Shown: positions 12,016-21,635, numbered from the stretch's first letter. The stretch is 64,000 nt of DNA from Escarpia spicata (GCA_963995525.1 OZ023205.1:44715204-44779203), one strand, 5' to 3'. Translations and numbers: made by a program. The notes: generated from the sequence alone by a model not told the origin.

Positions 12016-12579
12016 CAAGAACAAGAACAAGAACAAAAACAAGAAAGTTTTATTTAGACCCCAATTACAATATATGTATAATATCAAATTAACGTAACAT
12101 GAATAGGCATATATATATTCATACGTACAAATGCAGTGTAATTTCAAATTAGGTGTGGTCTGTGACTCTTATTAAGACAATAACAGTCGCTCTCATAGGA
12201 GCCACAATAATAATTTGTTTCAACTAAATTTTACCGAAGGAAGTGCAAATGTAAATGTGCAGGAAAAGAAAAGAAACCGAGATTACTTGAATACATATAT
12301 GCATGTATTGGAGTATTAATGATATGTTAAAATAAACAAATACTAGTTGTCAAAAGTACACATCAATAAACTTGTAAAAAAACAAAAAAACAAAAACATG
12401 TGTATATGCACAAATGCAATATCCATATGCTGATATACATATATATATATATATATATATAACACATATCCATACATATCTCATACAATAATACAGTTTT
12501 AATTACTTTGATAGCATGTATAGCAGTTTATTACTGTACACGTATCTACGTATTTTTCTAATAATTTTTTTGGGCATAA
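12016..12579. other. AT-rich spacer with microsatellites
   Basis: An AGAACA tract (12020-12050), adenine-rich tracts near 12375-12400 and a TA run at about 12440-12462. No coding signal. Confidence 0.6.
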
Positions 12580-14808
12580 TTACATTTCGCTAGCTTTAGG
12601 AAAATCATTAATGTATATTAAGAATAATAGGGGACCAAGAATAGATCCATGTGGTACACCAATTGTGATAGGTAGGATATCAGAACTTTCATTTTGAAAT
12701 TCGGTGTATTGTCTTCTATTGCTTAAGTAGCTATTAAATAGATTCAGGGTAGGACCCTGTAATCCATAATGTCTTAGTTTATTTAATAGTATCGAGTGAT
12801 CAATTGTAACGAAGGCCTTAGAGAGGTCAAGAAAAATACTGAAAGGAACATCATTTTTATCAGTTTGTGTAATTATTCTATCTACTAGTTCAAGTGAAGC
12901 ATACTCGGTAGAGTGTTTTTTCCTAAAAACCATATTGATTTTTAACAACTAGATCAGAATCATTAATGTATGCAGTTAGCTGACTAAATATTATTTTCTC
13001 TATCACTTTTGAAATTGTTGGAAGAAGAGATATGGGTCTATAATGTTTTTTAACAGATGGTCATCTTTCTTAAAAATAGGAATTACTTTAGCGAGTTTAA
13101 GTGTATCAGGAAATATAAGAAGTGTTTATTACTTGATTTACTACCATGGTTAATGGTTTGATGATGGAGGGTTAAATTATTTTCAAAAGTTTACAGGAAA
13201 TACAGTCACAGCCACTACTGTTTTTATTGGGAAGGCTTTCAATGGTTTTCTTGACTATTTCTTCAACAACATTTAATAGATTGAAAACGGAATGGACGTT
13301 ATCATTTGAGTAGTGATTATAATCCTTATTATCATTGTAATGAATGTCTTGTGCTGTCGACTGACCTATACTTGTAAAATAGTTATTAAATTGGTTTGCA
13401 ATAACCGTTTTATCTGTTATAGTTATGCCGTTACTTGTAAACAAAACAGTGTTGTTTGTATTGTTTTTGGAAATAAATTCATGTTTGGTTTTCCATGTAT
13501 TTCTAATGTCATCTTTATATCGGTTAAAGCGTGACTTAAAGTACATTTGTTTGACAGTACGAATGTTTTTCTTTAATATTAAATTATATGTTTGTAGGTT
13601 AGTAAGAATGACTTCGTACATAGGTAAATTTGGATTAGACATTTTTAATTTCTTATAAAGCGAGTCTCGATATTTGATTGGTTTTAGAAGACCGTGTGTG
13701 ATCCATGTGAATGCTAATGTTTGTATTTATTATATTTCATGATTTTAACAGGCATATGCTTATTCTTAGCATGCATAATTTCTTCGTGTATTATGTTATA
13801 ATTTAAATTGGGGTCAGCCGTAGGAAATTTGTTTAGTTTGTTATACATTTCATCCAAATTTATCTAAAGTTTAACATTATGCATAGCTGCCTTATTTTGT
13901 AGATTTACTCGAACAAATGTTGGAGGAGGTTTGGATTTTACGTTGATATTCATGAATAGGAAGTAAGGTTGATGATCAGAAAGGGTATTAGTGAAGATTC
14001 CTGCAGTGCTATCTAATATTGATTTATTTAACTAACTGAAAAAGTTGTCTATCAGTGTTCCGTTAGTTCTGGTGAAGCGAGTTGGAAAGGTAATTTGTGG
14101 ATAGAGACTGTATGAAATTATAGTATCAAAGAATTCACTACATATTTTGTTCTCGTTTATTTTAAGTAGATTGATATTGAAATCACCTGAAATTATTAGA
14201 TTATTACAACTTTCTAGAGTATCCATTGTTGTTGAAAATTCAGCTATGAAATCTATAATATTTTGATGTAATGACCGTGACGGTCTGTATATGTTTCCAA
14301 TAGTAAGTGTTTTTGATAAGCTGCCTCCAGTTACTTGAATTACTAACCCCTCCCAATGTTCATACATGTTGATATTTTTAAGTACTTTATATTTGTATTT
14401 ATTATCTACGTAAATTATTAAACCACCTTTGACACTAAAATTTTCCCCCTGAGCAATTAGATAATATCCGTGTACACTGAATTGAAATAAATCATAGTTA
14501 TTTGACTTCCATGTTTCTTGCAAACATATAATGCTAAATTTAAATTGTTTAGTATTTAGAAGCTCTACGACAATTTCAAGTTCATCAAATTTAGCATTAA
14601 TAGATTAAATAGTTAAGCTTAGGATACTAAAAATATCAGTATTTTTATGTGCTAACTTATGAAATATATCGATGTCATAGTATGAAGAACAATGGATCAA
14701 CTGAGGTTCATTTTGTTCAGTACTATTTTCGTTTATATCTAGAAGATTTATTAAAGAACAATTTCGGATACCTCCCAAGTGGGAGAGAAATGTCACATCA
14801 GAAGTCAT
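12580..14808 (-). pseudogene. non-LTR retrotransposon ORF2 (endonuclease + reverse transcriptase), degraded
   Basis: Minus-strand frames run from about 14808 to 12580. They show the apurinic endonuclease domain (CLQETWKSNNYD, GGLIIYVDNKYKY, ISGDFNINLLKI, and a TFPTRFTRTNGTLIDNFF end), a linker containing ANQFNNYFTSIG, then the reverse transcriptase blocks [35 protein letters not shown] and [19 protein letters not shown]. The AFD catalytic motif is AFV, so the first Asp is lost. A stop interrupts the N-terminus near 14605, and frameshifts separate the domains. The motif style suggests the Daphne/Crack/L2 side of the CR1 group. The YxDD block and 3' end are absent. Confidence 0.87.
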
Positions 14809-15238
14809 TGCTTAGGTTGGGATATAAAAATATAATATTGCCAGCCATTGTACGTATGTTTGGTATTTTTATAAAAGAATGAACTTGTGTGTATTTATTT
14901 CCTGTGCATATGTGAATGTTAAGAAATACTCCGTGTGTGACAGTGCAGATATCAGAGTAGTCAAGACTAGACTTAGAATAAATAAATATAAAAGATAAGA
15001 AAAAAACATGACAGGTTGGGTGTTGGGTCATGAATATAAGGCGTAACGCCAGGGAAAGGGGTGAGCTATGTTATCAACAATGACTGCATATAGATTAACA
15101 GTTGTCAATCTAAAGATAATAATAGAAGAGATATAATGTCTTGATTAGTCCAGTATCAAGATATCAAAATTAATTAAGCATTACTGATGTTATGAGGAGA
15201 GAAACGATTAGTTATAATACTAGTTATTTAAATGTCAT
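14809..15238. other. spacer, probably 5' part of the LINE
   Basis: AT-rich sequence upstream of the LINE ORF2 start. Minus-strand open frames here have no clear match. Confidence 0.35.
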
Positions 15239-15448
15239 TCATACAAAAAAGAATAGAAAACAAACACAAAATTGTTCAAATTTGTCAGCTGATTCTTCGA
15301 GTGCGTTGACTTTTTCTTCAAGTTGGGCTATTCTCGAGTCTTTAGCCTGTAGTTGTTTAGTTAATTGTTCTATGCGAGTGTTTAGTCCATCGATTTTCTC
15401 AGCAATATCACTAGGATACAATGCTTTTCTCAGTTTTGCCACTACGCT
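15239..15448 (-). pseudogene. LINE ORF1 coiled-coil fragment, part interrupted by the Polinton
   Basis: On the minus strand this encodes SVVAKLRKALYPSDIAEKI followed by LNTRIEQLTKQLQAK and LEEKVNALEESADKFEQ, the heptad-rich coiled coil and linker typical of CR1/L2-type ORF1 proteins. The reading frame enters from the Polinton terminal repeat and, after one copy of TACGCT, is in the same frame as the peptide at 32192-32284 on the other side of the element. The insertion therefore split this ORF1 remnant. The 3' half of ORF1 is missing after about 15240. Confidence 0.75.
15443..15448. repeat. Polinton target-site duplication, left copy
   Basis: TACGCT immediately before the AGTAGTAAG terminus of the element. 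The identical hexamer follows the right terminus at 32192-32197. Six bases is the length known for Polinton insertion. Confidence 0.93.
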
Positions 15449-15572
15449 AGTAGTAAGAGAGACGTTTTGGATATCCATCCAGGGGGGGTTCGGAGGAGGT
15501 TGTGGTTGATATTAGGGAGGTTTCGAAAGCCGCCCCCCTGAGCAAAGTGCGTAGTCACGTGATCGTATGTAT
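15449..15572 (+). repeat. Polinton left terminal inverted repeat
   Basis: 124 bases matching the reverse complement of 32068-32191; I count two mismatches, near 15542 and 15563. It contains runs of 7 G and 6 C and a GTCACGTGA E-box palindrome near its inner end. Weaker similarity continues inward for about 30 bases around a GCGCC(C/T)CCTGG motif. Confidence 0.95.
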
Positions 15573-15991
15573 AACGAGAGGCGCCCCCTGGCGGGTACGT
15601 TAGAGGTGACGCCTCCTAACGGGGAGTGGTGTTATTAGTTGTGTACGGGAGGTGTGTATGAATGCGCGTGTATGAAAGAACTAACGAAACACAAGAGTAT
15701 ACGAGTGCACACGTGTTTTATTGATGAAAGATACAAGCGTATAATATGAAACCGTGTTTTATTAAACGAAGTGCTTCAAGACTTGTGGGTGAGTGAACAC
15801 CGCGACAGAGGTCGTGAGCTTAGGGGTCAATACGACCACGCCAGCGGCTCGCGGGATGATGATATACGACTTACGAGTGAGTGAACACCGCGTCAGAGGT
15901 CGTGAGCTTACGGGTGTGTGACCACCGCGCCATAGGCTCGAATCGTTGATGACGATGATGATGATGATATATGTCCGTTAATGAAACACGG
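15573..15991 (-). promoter_or_regulatory. left subterminal region with tandem repeats and minus-strand poly(A) signals
   Basis: No gene. Two copies of a segment containing GTGAGTGAACACCGCG and CAGAGGTCGTGAGCTTA lie at about 15787-15824 and 15881-15914, with a shorter third at about 15917-15940, followed by a GATGAT run. On the minus strand two AATAAA hexamers (near 15716-15721 and 15754-15760) lie downstream of the protease stop and can serve the late genes. Confidence 0.6.
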
Positions 15992-16387
15992 TTATTGCAG
16001 TTGTTTAAGCCAATCGAATACACGGCAATCGTTTGCTACCAGATCAGTGCCGAAACCTTTTACGAAATCCTTCATGACAACTCCACGACATCGAAACATG
16101 AGATAAGCAACAGAGTATTGTCCACAAACGTTAGACACAGGACTCTGTAGTCTCTTAGAATTATGAGTCCACGTTACACAATGTATATTCAAGAAGCGAC
16201 AAAACTCGACGTGCTGCGGCGGCAGACCGTACGAGCAGAAGTATTCACCGCAACCGTCGGCGTCTACGTAGATCGCTATCCAATGTTCACCGGGTTTACC
16301 CGTGTCGTGTGTGTTACACACGAAGGCGACGGGGTAAGCGTCTATTCGGAGTTCGAGGAGTACGTCTTTGGGTACGATTCCGCGCAT
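15992..16387 (-). CDS. PRO: adenain-like cysteine protease (PRO), probably impaired
   Basis: 131 residues from the first ATG. This family of Ulp1-fold proteases matures adenovirus and Polinton capsid proteins inside virions. The catalytic His is in GEHWIAIYVD (H35), the oxyanion Gln is Q81 in RLQSP, and the nucleophile is C88 in SNVCGQYSVAYL. In Polinton proteases the third residue is the Asp of an FDSYG-like motif; here that motif reads EYFCSYG, with Cys51 in its place. The open frame extends about 25 codons further upstream (an RQLIETLQLVRLL helix that family members normally have) back to a stop, but holds no ATG. The usual start therefore seems lost, or translation begins internally. It lies directly downstream of the major capsid gene, as in other Polintons. 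Confidence 0.88.
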   Translation of the reverse strand: MRGIVPKDVLLELRIDAYPVAFVCNTHDTGKPGEHWIAIYVDADGCGEYFCSYGLPPQHVEFCRFLNIHCVTWTHNSKRLQSPVSNVCGQYSVAYLMFRCRGVVMKDFVKGFGTDLVANDCRVFDWLKQLQ

Positions 16388-16443
16388 GACGACACGGGCG
16401 TGCGTATCGTGGGTGAGTAGGCGGACGAGCTGTAGGGTTTCAA

Positions 16444-17750
16444 TCAGTTGTCGTAGATGACGTTACGACTCCTGTCGATCTCCAGCACCTTCTCGAATTC
16501 GGCGTAGGCGACGACGTTCACAGTGGTTGTCAGCGCGTCGTGGAAATTAATCTCGATGCGCACGTTGCCCTTATGTACCAGATGGAAGCAGCAGTCGGGG
16601 TGAGGTCCACGGCGAAGAAGGTGTAGCCGTGTCGGAAGTCGTAGCGAGTCAAACCGTTGCCTTCGTCCTGCCACGCCTTACCCGTCGAGGTGAACAGGTT
16701 ATGGTAGCACCTGACAAAGAGATCGTTCTCGAAGTCGGGCTGGAAAGGTTTGGCAGGTATCTGTCGTCCGTCGACGTACACGGCGAGGAAGTTGATGTTG
16801 TTGTTTTTAGCGTGAAAGGGATTTCTGTCGTAGCGTCCGTTGTAGGCGTCGTTATCGATGCAGGCCAGCACGAGACGTTTCGGAAGAACACCGAGAAAGA
16901 GGTTCTCGTGCGTGTGTGATCGGGCACCTGTGGGAATGGAGTAGACCTTGCATTCGACGGGTCGCACCGGATACTTGGCGGTGGTCTTTTCGAGGGCTTT
17001 GATGTGCGCCACCTGTACGCCTGGGTTCAGGGTGACCTTTCTGACGAACAGTGTAGCGTTGACGATCTGTATCTTGTAGCCGGGGTTACCTCCACCGGCT
17101 ATGAGTGCGAACGCATCCTTACTGCGCACTGCACGTACCTTGGCCTCGACCCCGTTGATGAGGAGTTTATCCTGATGGGAGAGATCGAGGTGGAGACGAC
17201 CCTTCATGTCGACCACGCGACTCTGGGCGATCATGGCGCGTCTGGCGACGAACCCCGCGTTGGCTGTCGGATCGTCACCGTCAATGACGACGGCATCCAT
17301 ACGATTAGCCGTGTCCTTGTACCACATCTGACTCGTCAGATACGTCTCCTTGGCATCGTTCCCGTAACTGAGCAGCGTCTCTATGTAGGCGCGGTACGGG
17401 TACGTGTTGGTCGAGGAAGTCATGAGCGTTCCGTTCAGGTAGAGGTCGACCTGACTGAACAGCGAATGGAGCCAGTTATTCACGGGAGCAACGGGATCGG
17501 CGGCATCGAGATCGCTTCCGTCGGCACGCGTCACCTTCGCCTGAATGTGTAGCGTCATGCTAGAGAGATCCTGGTAATCGTCTCCCGAACCAGGTACGAC
17601 GAATTCGATCGGACCACCCGAGTCGAGCGAGGACATCGGTTGGTAGTGGACCGTGCGACTGTCGACGATGCTGGTCTGAGTCGGAGGCACGGTGAAGATA
17701 TCGAGTTCGCTCTTGAGTCCCTCGCATGATAGTTTATGAACGAACGCCAT
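16444..17750 (-). CDS. MCP: major capsid protein (hexon-like double jelly roll), frameshifted near the C-terminus
   Basis: The likely start is the internal ATG at 17750 (MAFVHKLSCEGLKSELDIF); the open frame upstream overlaps the end of the preceding gene and lacks family resemblance. About 400 residues follow with Polinton MCP features: FTVPPTQTSI and VDSRTVHYQP near the N-terminus, GGPIEFVVPG, the NNWLHSLFSQVDLYLNGTL segment, a TYPYRAYIETLLSYG block and a FRHGYTFFAVDLTP end. At 16597-16600 one base of a C-run is missing. The family C-terminus (VRIEINFHDAL, YAEFEKVLEIDRSRNVIYDN) continues in the next frame to a stop at 16444, while the broken frame ends at 16530 with an unrelated tail. It is disrupted unless this is a sequencing error. 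Confidence 0.9.
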
Positions 17751-18144
17751 TGTCGAATATATCCGGTTCACGACGTACCTTCGGTCTCTGCTTCCTTCGA
17801 CGTCTCGCGGCTGCACTGACTCGTTTCGCGGTGGGTGTGCGTCTTATACCCTTATGCACACCGGGGGTCAAGAGGTCGCTTATCATTTCTCTACCTGCAG
17901 CGGTGGCGCGACGTTTGGCAGCCGTTCTGATGTTCTGTCCCGCCAGGACGTCGTCGGCTATACGTGCGCCGGTCGACAGAGCTCTCTTTCCCAACGCCAC
18001 GGCGCCTCTCTTGACGAGTGGCATGACGCTACGCAGTAGACCTCCGAATATACTTCCCAGTCCGTGTCCTCGTTGGTATCGGGCACCCGCGAAATAAGGA
18101 AGCGCACCACCCGCTTGACGAGCGTAGTAATCGTTGTAATTCAT
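17734..18144 (-). CDS. small basic virion protein, adenovirus pVI/pX-like
   Basis: 136 residues beginning MNYNDYYARQAGGALPYFAG. A glycine-rich amphipathic stretch (GLGSIFGGLLRSVMPLVKRG, residues 28-47) is followed by a very basic region rich in Arg, Lys and Ala. Residues 32-36, IFGG-L, fit the adenain cleavage consensus (M/I/L)-x-G-G-x, so the element's protease may process it. Position beside the hexon gene and composition match the membrane-active or DNA-condensing minor proteins of adintoviruses. The 3' end overlaps the capsid start by 17 bases. An AGAGAGAGAG leader precedes the ATG. Confidence 0.75.
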   Translation of the reverse strand: MNYNDYYARQAGGALPYFAGARYQRGHGLGSIFGGLLRSVMPLVKRGAVALGKRALSTGARIADDVLAGQNIRTAAKRRATAAGREMISDLLTPGVHKGIRRTPTAKRVSAAARRRRKQRPKVRREPDIFDNGVRS

Positions 18145-18154
18145 CTCTCTCTCT

Positions 18155-18958
18155 CTAGAACAGTGGCGTCCGTTGTCGTTGGAAATGAAGTGTCACTGTC
18201 ACCTTGCCGACTTCGAATGGCACGCGTTGTCCCGTGTCGTCTCTTATATCTATCTCGATCGTACCAAACTCTTTGCAGAGCACGGGTACGTAGTGAGTCT
18301 TATCGAAGGTCTTCGACACGACGTCGCCATGGCGACCGCTCACCGAAACGATGCGCAGCAGCGGTACGAGACTGTCACCGACAACTCGTGGTTCCACGAC
18401 ATCCGTGTAGATGTAGAGCGATTCCCGTTCCATGGTGACCACGGTGTCACATTCCACGATACGTACCTTGAACTCGGGTGCCGCGGGGTCCTTCGGGAGA
18501 GCCGCCAGCGTAGCGGTACGAAAGCCGAGAACGGTGGTCAGCATAGCGGCGCGGAAGACGGTATTCGGTGCCATGTGCACCGATACCTTACGTGTGATGA
18601 CGCTGTAGCTCAGTTTCACTCGTCCCTCTCCCACCACGCGACGTAGAGCAGCGTTAATGACGAGTATCAGTGACCACGGATCTTTATAGTGTCCGGTTCC
18701 GATTCGGATAATCTCCGTGTGCAAGGATCGCGGGTCCCGATATTCGTCTACCGGTAGTGACAAGGCGAACCCCGCTTCGTCGCCTACGATGTTGTACCAA
18801 CTGTGTGGGTACTGTACCTCCACCAGTCCGCACTCCCATTGTCCCCGTAGTAGGATGCGTTTCGGTAGCGTCGTGACGTAGTGGGTCAGCGTGTTGTCGG
18901 GGTGCGTGTCTGTGGAAGCATTGCTGGGCAACGTGAGATAGAAATCACTCGTCGCCAT
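18155..18958 (-). CDS. mCP: minor capsid (penton-like, single jelly roll) protein
   Basis: 267 residues starting MATSDFYLTLPSNASTDTHP. It follows the Polinton penton pattern: N-terminal 'F.LTLPS..S' and 'PDNTLTHYVTTLP' blocks, RILLRGQWECGLVEVQYPHSW, a central LYIYTDVVEPRVVGDSLVPLLR block and a C-terminal jelly-roll strand VPFEVGKVTVTLHFQ. It would form the vertex capsomer. It is intact, with a short gap to the pVI/pX-like gene and a start overlapping the end of the upstream membrane-protein gene by 14 bases, so the late genes are packed like a viral transcription unit. Confidence 0.9.
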   Translation of the reverse strand: MATSDFYLTLPSNASTDTHPDNTLTHYVTTLPKRILLRGQWECGLVEVQYPHSWYNIVGDEAGFALSLPVDEYRDPRSLHTEIIRIGTGHYKDPWSLILVINAALRRVVGEGRVKLSYSVITRKVSVHMAPNTVFRAAMLTTVLGFRTATLAALPKDPAAPEFKVRIVECDTVVTMERESLYIYTDVVEPRVVGDSLVPLLRIVSVSGRHGDVVSKTFDKTHYVPVLCKEFGTIEIDIRDDTGQRVPFEVGKVTVTLHFQRQRTPLF

Positions 18959-19247
18959 GTTGTTTCAACGTCGGACTGGGTAGCAGGTAACCCAACGAAC
19001 TACTCAACAGGGCCGTCCAAAGAGTCGGATTGACGTGGTGACCGAACGTCAGGTTGTAGATGCTGACCAAGATGACCGGGTACAAGACGACGACTTGACA
19101 CAGAAAGACTATCTCCTCTTTGGGACACGCGGTACCAAATATATGCCACGGAGTCCTCTCTTTCTTTATTGGCGGAGTAGCGTCGACGTCGTCTTCTTCT
19201 TCTTCTTCTTCGTTAACAGTAATCCGTGATGTCGTTTCGTCTGCCAT
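18945..19247 (-). CDS. small two-helix membrane protein conserved in Polintons
   Basis: 100 residues. An acidic N-terminus (EEEEEEDD, residues 13-20) is followed by CPKEEIVFLCQVVVLYPVILV, a hydrophobic helix at about 46-66, and a second hydrophobic stretch TALLSSSLGYLLPSPTL at 78-94. Small proteins of this layout, with a Cys-Pro before the first helix and a G-Y-x-L-P-x-P end, recur between integrase and penton genes in related elements. The function is unknown; a virion or internal membrane role is a guess. Confidence 0.65.
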   Translation of the reverse strand: MADETTSRITVNEEEEEEDDVDATPPIKKERTPWHIFGTACPKEEIVFLCQVVVLYPVILVSIYNLTFGHHVNPTLWTALLSSSLGYLLPSPTLKQHGDE

Positions 19248-19280
19248 ACGTGGACGACTGATATCGCGACGGGCGCGTGA

Positions 19281-20351
19281 CTAGGCTTTATAGCCGACGA
19301 GAGCCTTGGCGTCGATCCAGCTGTTGAATTTCGAAGGGTATCCGAACCATTTCACCAACACCTCACGTCGCCTGCCTACCTTACGGCGCTGTACTATCGA
19401 TTCCACGCGGTACAGTTTATCGGCCGGAACCGTCACCTTCTGCAACTCCGGCTCGTAGAAGGTACCGTCCAGTATCTCTCCGAGATCGTCCGCTAGACAA
19501 TAGACGGGCGGATCGGACGGATGCACCTCGCGTATCGTGAATAGTTCCTCTGTCCAATTCACCGTGTAGCCTTTGGCGAATCGTCTCTTGACCTTGCTGA
19601 TACGCACGCGATCCCCCACGTGGTACTTGGGTACGCCCTTGCCGTGATGACCCCCGTACAGGCGCTGCCACACCTCTTCTTGATTAGTCGCATCCACCTG
19701 CGACGGAGGCATCCCGATACTACGATGGGGCTTGTCGTTGTACGTGCGCACCAGATCCGGAAGGATATCGATGTATCGCCACGATTCTTTGTGTGTCAGG
19801 TATCGCCACAGCCGCGTCATTAGCGTGCGATTGAAACGTTCCACGATGCTCGCCTTGATCTCCTCGTTAGAGGTGGAGAAGTGCTGGATACCGTACCTGT
19901 CCAACACACCTCGAACGCTACGGTTATAGAATTCCAGACCTCTATCGGTCTGTAAAAACAACGGCTGTACATCGGCGAAGAGTCCGTTCAGCGCCTTCGA
20001 CACAGACGTCGCCGACTTGTTCTTTAGCGGAACGCATCGGGCGACTTTCGAGAAGACGTCTATTACCGTGAGCAGGAACGTCGTACAGTCGTTTTCTTTT
20101 TTCAGACTGGTCACGTCGACGAGATCGGCTTGCCACTGTTGATCCCGTCCTCCGACGACCGTGCGTCGTCGCTTGAAACGAACTCTGACCGGTTTGTGTA
20201 GGGTATAGGTGTTCTGTTCTGATAGCCATTGTTCGACCATCTTTCTCGGCACGCGTGGTACGTTGTATCGCAAAGACGCGATTCCCCCGTAACTTCCCAC
20301 CTTGGCGGGGTTGAAGTAGACGTCCTCCAGCTGTTTCCGTCGTCGCACCAT
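19281..20351 (-). CDS. INT: retroviral-type DDE integrase with C-terminal chromodomain (INT)
   Basis: 356 residues, intact. The N-terminal segment (VYFNPAKVGSYGGIASLRY) is the Polinton integrase signature. The rve catalytic core has D76 (WQADLVDV), D136 (LQTDRGLEF) and E171 (IVERFNRTL), giving a D-D(35)-E spacing. A basic SH3-like region follows (YHVGDRVRISKVKRRFAKGY), and residues about 310-350 form a chromodomain (YRVESIVQRRKVGRRREV, LVKWFGYPSKFNSWID). Chromodomains on integrases bind modified histones and can direct insertion. It would cut and join the terminal repeats and make the 6-bp duplication. The start is the first ATG after the preceding intergenic gap. Confidence 0.96.
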   Translation of the reverse strand: MVRRRKQLEDVYFNPAKVGSYGGIASLRYNVPRVPRKMVEQWLSEQNTYTLHKPVRVRFKRRRTVVGGRDQQWQADLVDVTSLKKENDCTTFLLTVIDVFSKVARCVPLKNKSATSVSKALNGLFADVQPLFLQTDRGLEFYNRSVRGVLDRYGIQHFSTSNEEIKASIVERFNRTLMTRLWRYLTHKESWRYIDILPDLVRTYNDKPHRSIGMPPSQVDATNQEEVWQRLYGGHHGKGVPKYHVGDRVRISKVKRRFAKGYTVNWTEELFTIREVHPSDPPVYCLADDLGEILDGTFYEPELQKVTVPADKLYRVESIVQRRKVGRRREVLVKWFGYPSKFNSWIDAKALVGYKA

Positions 20352-20483
20352 GATCGTATGATATAATCACCGATAATGCCACACACGATGGGAAGTGCGG
20401 CGTAAGCGACACCGGTACACAGACGATGTAGACTATCCTGTGAATCGCACATTATGTAGGCGAATCGAGACGGTGCGCCTCTT

Positions 20484-21260
20484 TTATCTGAGATCCTCCC
20501 ATCCCTTACTAGTCGAGGCCGGTGGCGTAGGTAGAGTGGACGGGCTCATTCGTCTCTGCGTGAGGGGTGTCCACTGCAGCGATCGACGCGCTCTACCGAC
20601 CGACCGTGTGGCCGCTCCTGCTACGGCACTCCTCCTTTGTTCCCGTTGAATGGCCAGTCTCCTGACCTCGTTACCCACCAACTCCATGGGTAGGTTCATG
20701 GTGCCGAGTTGACGCGTAAACACCTGCCACCCCGTTGGACTGGCGACGGTCTTGCGTTGACGCAACAGATCGTTCACGAGGTCCACCACGTTACTTCCGG
20801 GTACCGCTACGCCTTTGTGCATGAGCTCTCCGCGTGCATTCCACACGACGTCTCGTTTCAGACGTTCCATCAGTAGTCTAGCTTTGGCCCGCAGCGCCTT
20901 GGGAACGCTGTCGACGACGTCCGCTTCCATACCTGCCGCCACCGCCGCTTCCATACCTGCCGCCCCCGCCTCTGGCGGGGTCGGGTCCGCCGCCGCCGCT
21001 GTGACCATCGTGTCCTTGTTGACCGTCATCACGCGCACTGGTTCGTGCACGCGTCGATCGGCCAACGCGTTGTGACGTTGCAACACTTGATTATACATGA
21101 CGACCTTGTCACCGTCGGCGAGATCTTGTCTGTCGAGTATGACTTTCATCTCCTCGTCGAGCACCTGTACTTTACGTCCTAGGGTATCCGTCGGTGCCGG
21201 CGCGCGTAGACTATCCAACAGTCGTGGATCTACCAAAGCCATCTTCAGTGTGTGTTCCAT
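20484..21260 (-). CDS. conserved Polinton protein of unknown function
   Basis: Up to 258 residues; the start may be residue 7 (MALVDPRLLDSLR, codon at 21242), which resembles family starts better than the first ATG. The N-terminus (VLDEEMKVILDRQDLADGDK, VMYNQVLQRHN) is helical. The middle is low-complexity Ala/Pro/Glu with a short internal duplication (GMEAAVAAGMEA). The second half has SNVVDLVNDLLRQRK, SPTGWQVFTRQL and LVGNEVRRLA blocks that recur in this position next to the packaging ATPase in many Polintons. I know no function; a structural or packaging role is inferred only from synteny. It lies 3 bases after the next upstream stop. Confidence 0.7.
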   Translation of the reverse strand: MEHTLKMALVDPRLLDSLRAPAPTDTLGRKVQVLDEEMKVILDRQDLADGDKVVMYNQVLQRHNALADRRVHEPVRVMTVNKDTMVTAAAADPTPPEAGAAGMEAAVAAGMEADVVDSVPKALRAKARLLMERLKRDVVWNARGELMHKGVAVPGSNVVDLVNDLLRQRKTVASPTGWQVFTRQLGTMNLPMELVGNEVRRLAIQREQRRSAVAGAATRSVGRARRSLQWTPLTQRRMSPSTLPTPPASTSKGWEDLR

Positions 21261-21263
21261 CGT

Positions 21264-21635
21264 CTACTTGAGTAGCACCTGTTTTAGCAAGGGTAGAAAG
21301 ACCGCACCGGCCAAAGGTGCCAACAGCGCCGACAGGAAACCACCGGTCTGTCCCCCGCCGCCCTGGTTGTTACCGCGTAGCAAGATGCGACGTCTCCTCG
21401 CTGCCGGCGCGTCTCTCTTTGCCAAAGCGCGTAGGTTTGTTTTGTACACACTCAGAGCGCGTCTCTGCGCGTCGGTCAAGGGCACGTTCTTCTTCAATAT
21501 GTTGTAGGCACACTCGGCTAGTGCACACAACAGATCGGCGTCGGCGTTTCTGATGATGGCCCGTCTCAATTTCGTGCTCTTGTACCTGTTCAGCGTCTGT
21601 ATGCAGAGGAGGTGTTTCTTCACGAGTTCGGACAT
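21264..21635 (-). CDS. small conserved Polinton protein with hydrophobic C-terminus
   Basis: 123 residues. A helical N-terminal domain contains the recognisable block LLCALAECAYNILKKNVPLTDAQ and a YKTNLRALAKR segment, followed by basic RRRRILLR and a glycine-rich hinge. A hydrophobic tail (GGFLSALLAPLAGAVFLPLL) could insert in a membrane. Proteins with the same 'aL.E.a.NiL..nvpL...qr..L..yk..L..La' layout are common in Polintons and among unnamed predicted animal proteins. It sits between the ATPase gene and the conserved unknown gene, almost touching the latter. The function is not known. Confidence 0.7.
   Translation of the reverse strand: MSELVKKHLLCIQTLNRYKSTKLRRAIIRNADADLLCALAECAYNILKKNVPLTDAQRRALSVYKTNLRALAKRDAPAARRRRILLRGNNQGGGGQTGGFLSALLAPLAGAVFLPLLKQVLLK

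Noticed and set aside
16530..16674. Alternative C-terminal tail of the capsid protein after the frameshift
   Set aside because: The tail has no family similarity, whereas the adjacent frame carries the conserved end.
17004..17552. 182-codon plus-strand frame
   Set aside because: It is antisense to the major capsid gene, with no family resemblance.
20111..20452. 113-codon minus-strand frame starting with a hydrophobic segment
   Set aside because: Most of it overlaps the integrase N-terminus in another frame. The first 35 residues are hydrophobic and could be a small real protein, but nothing else supports it.
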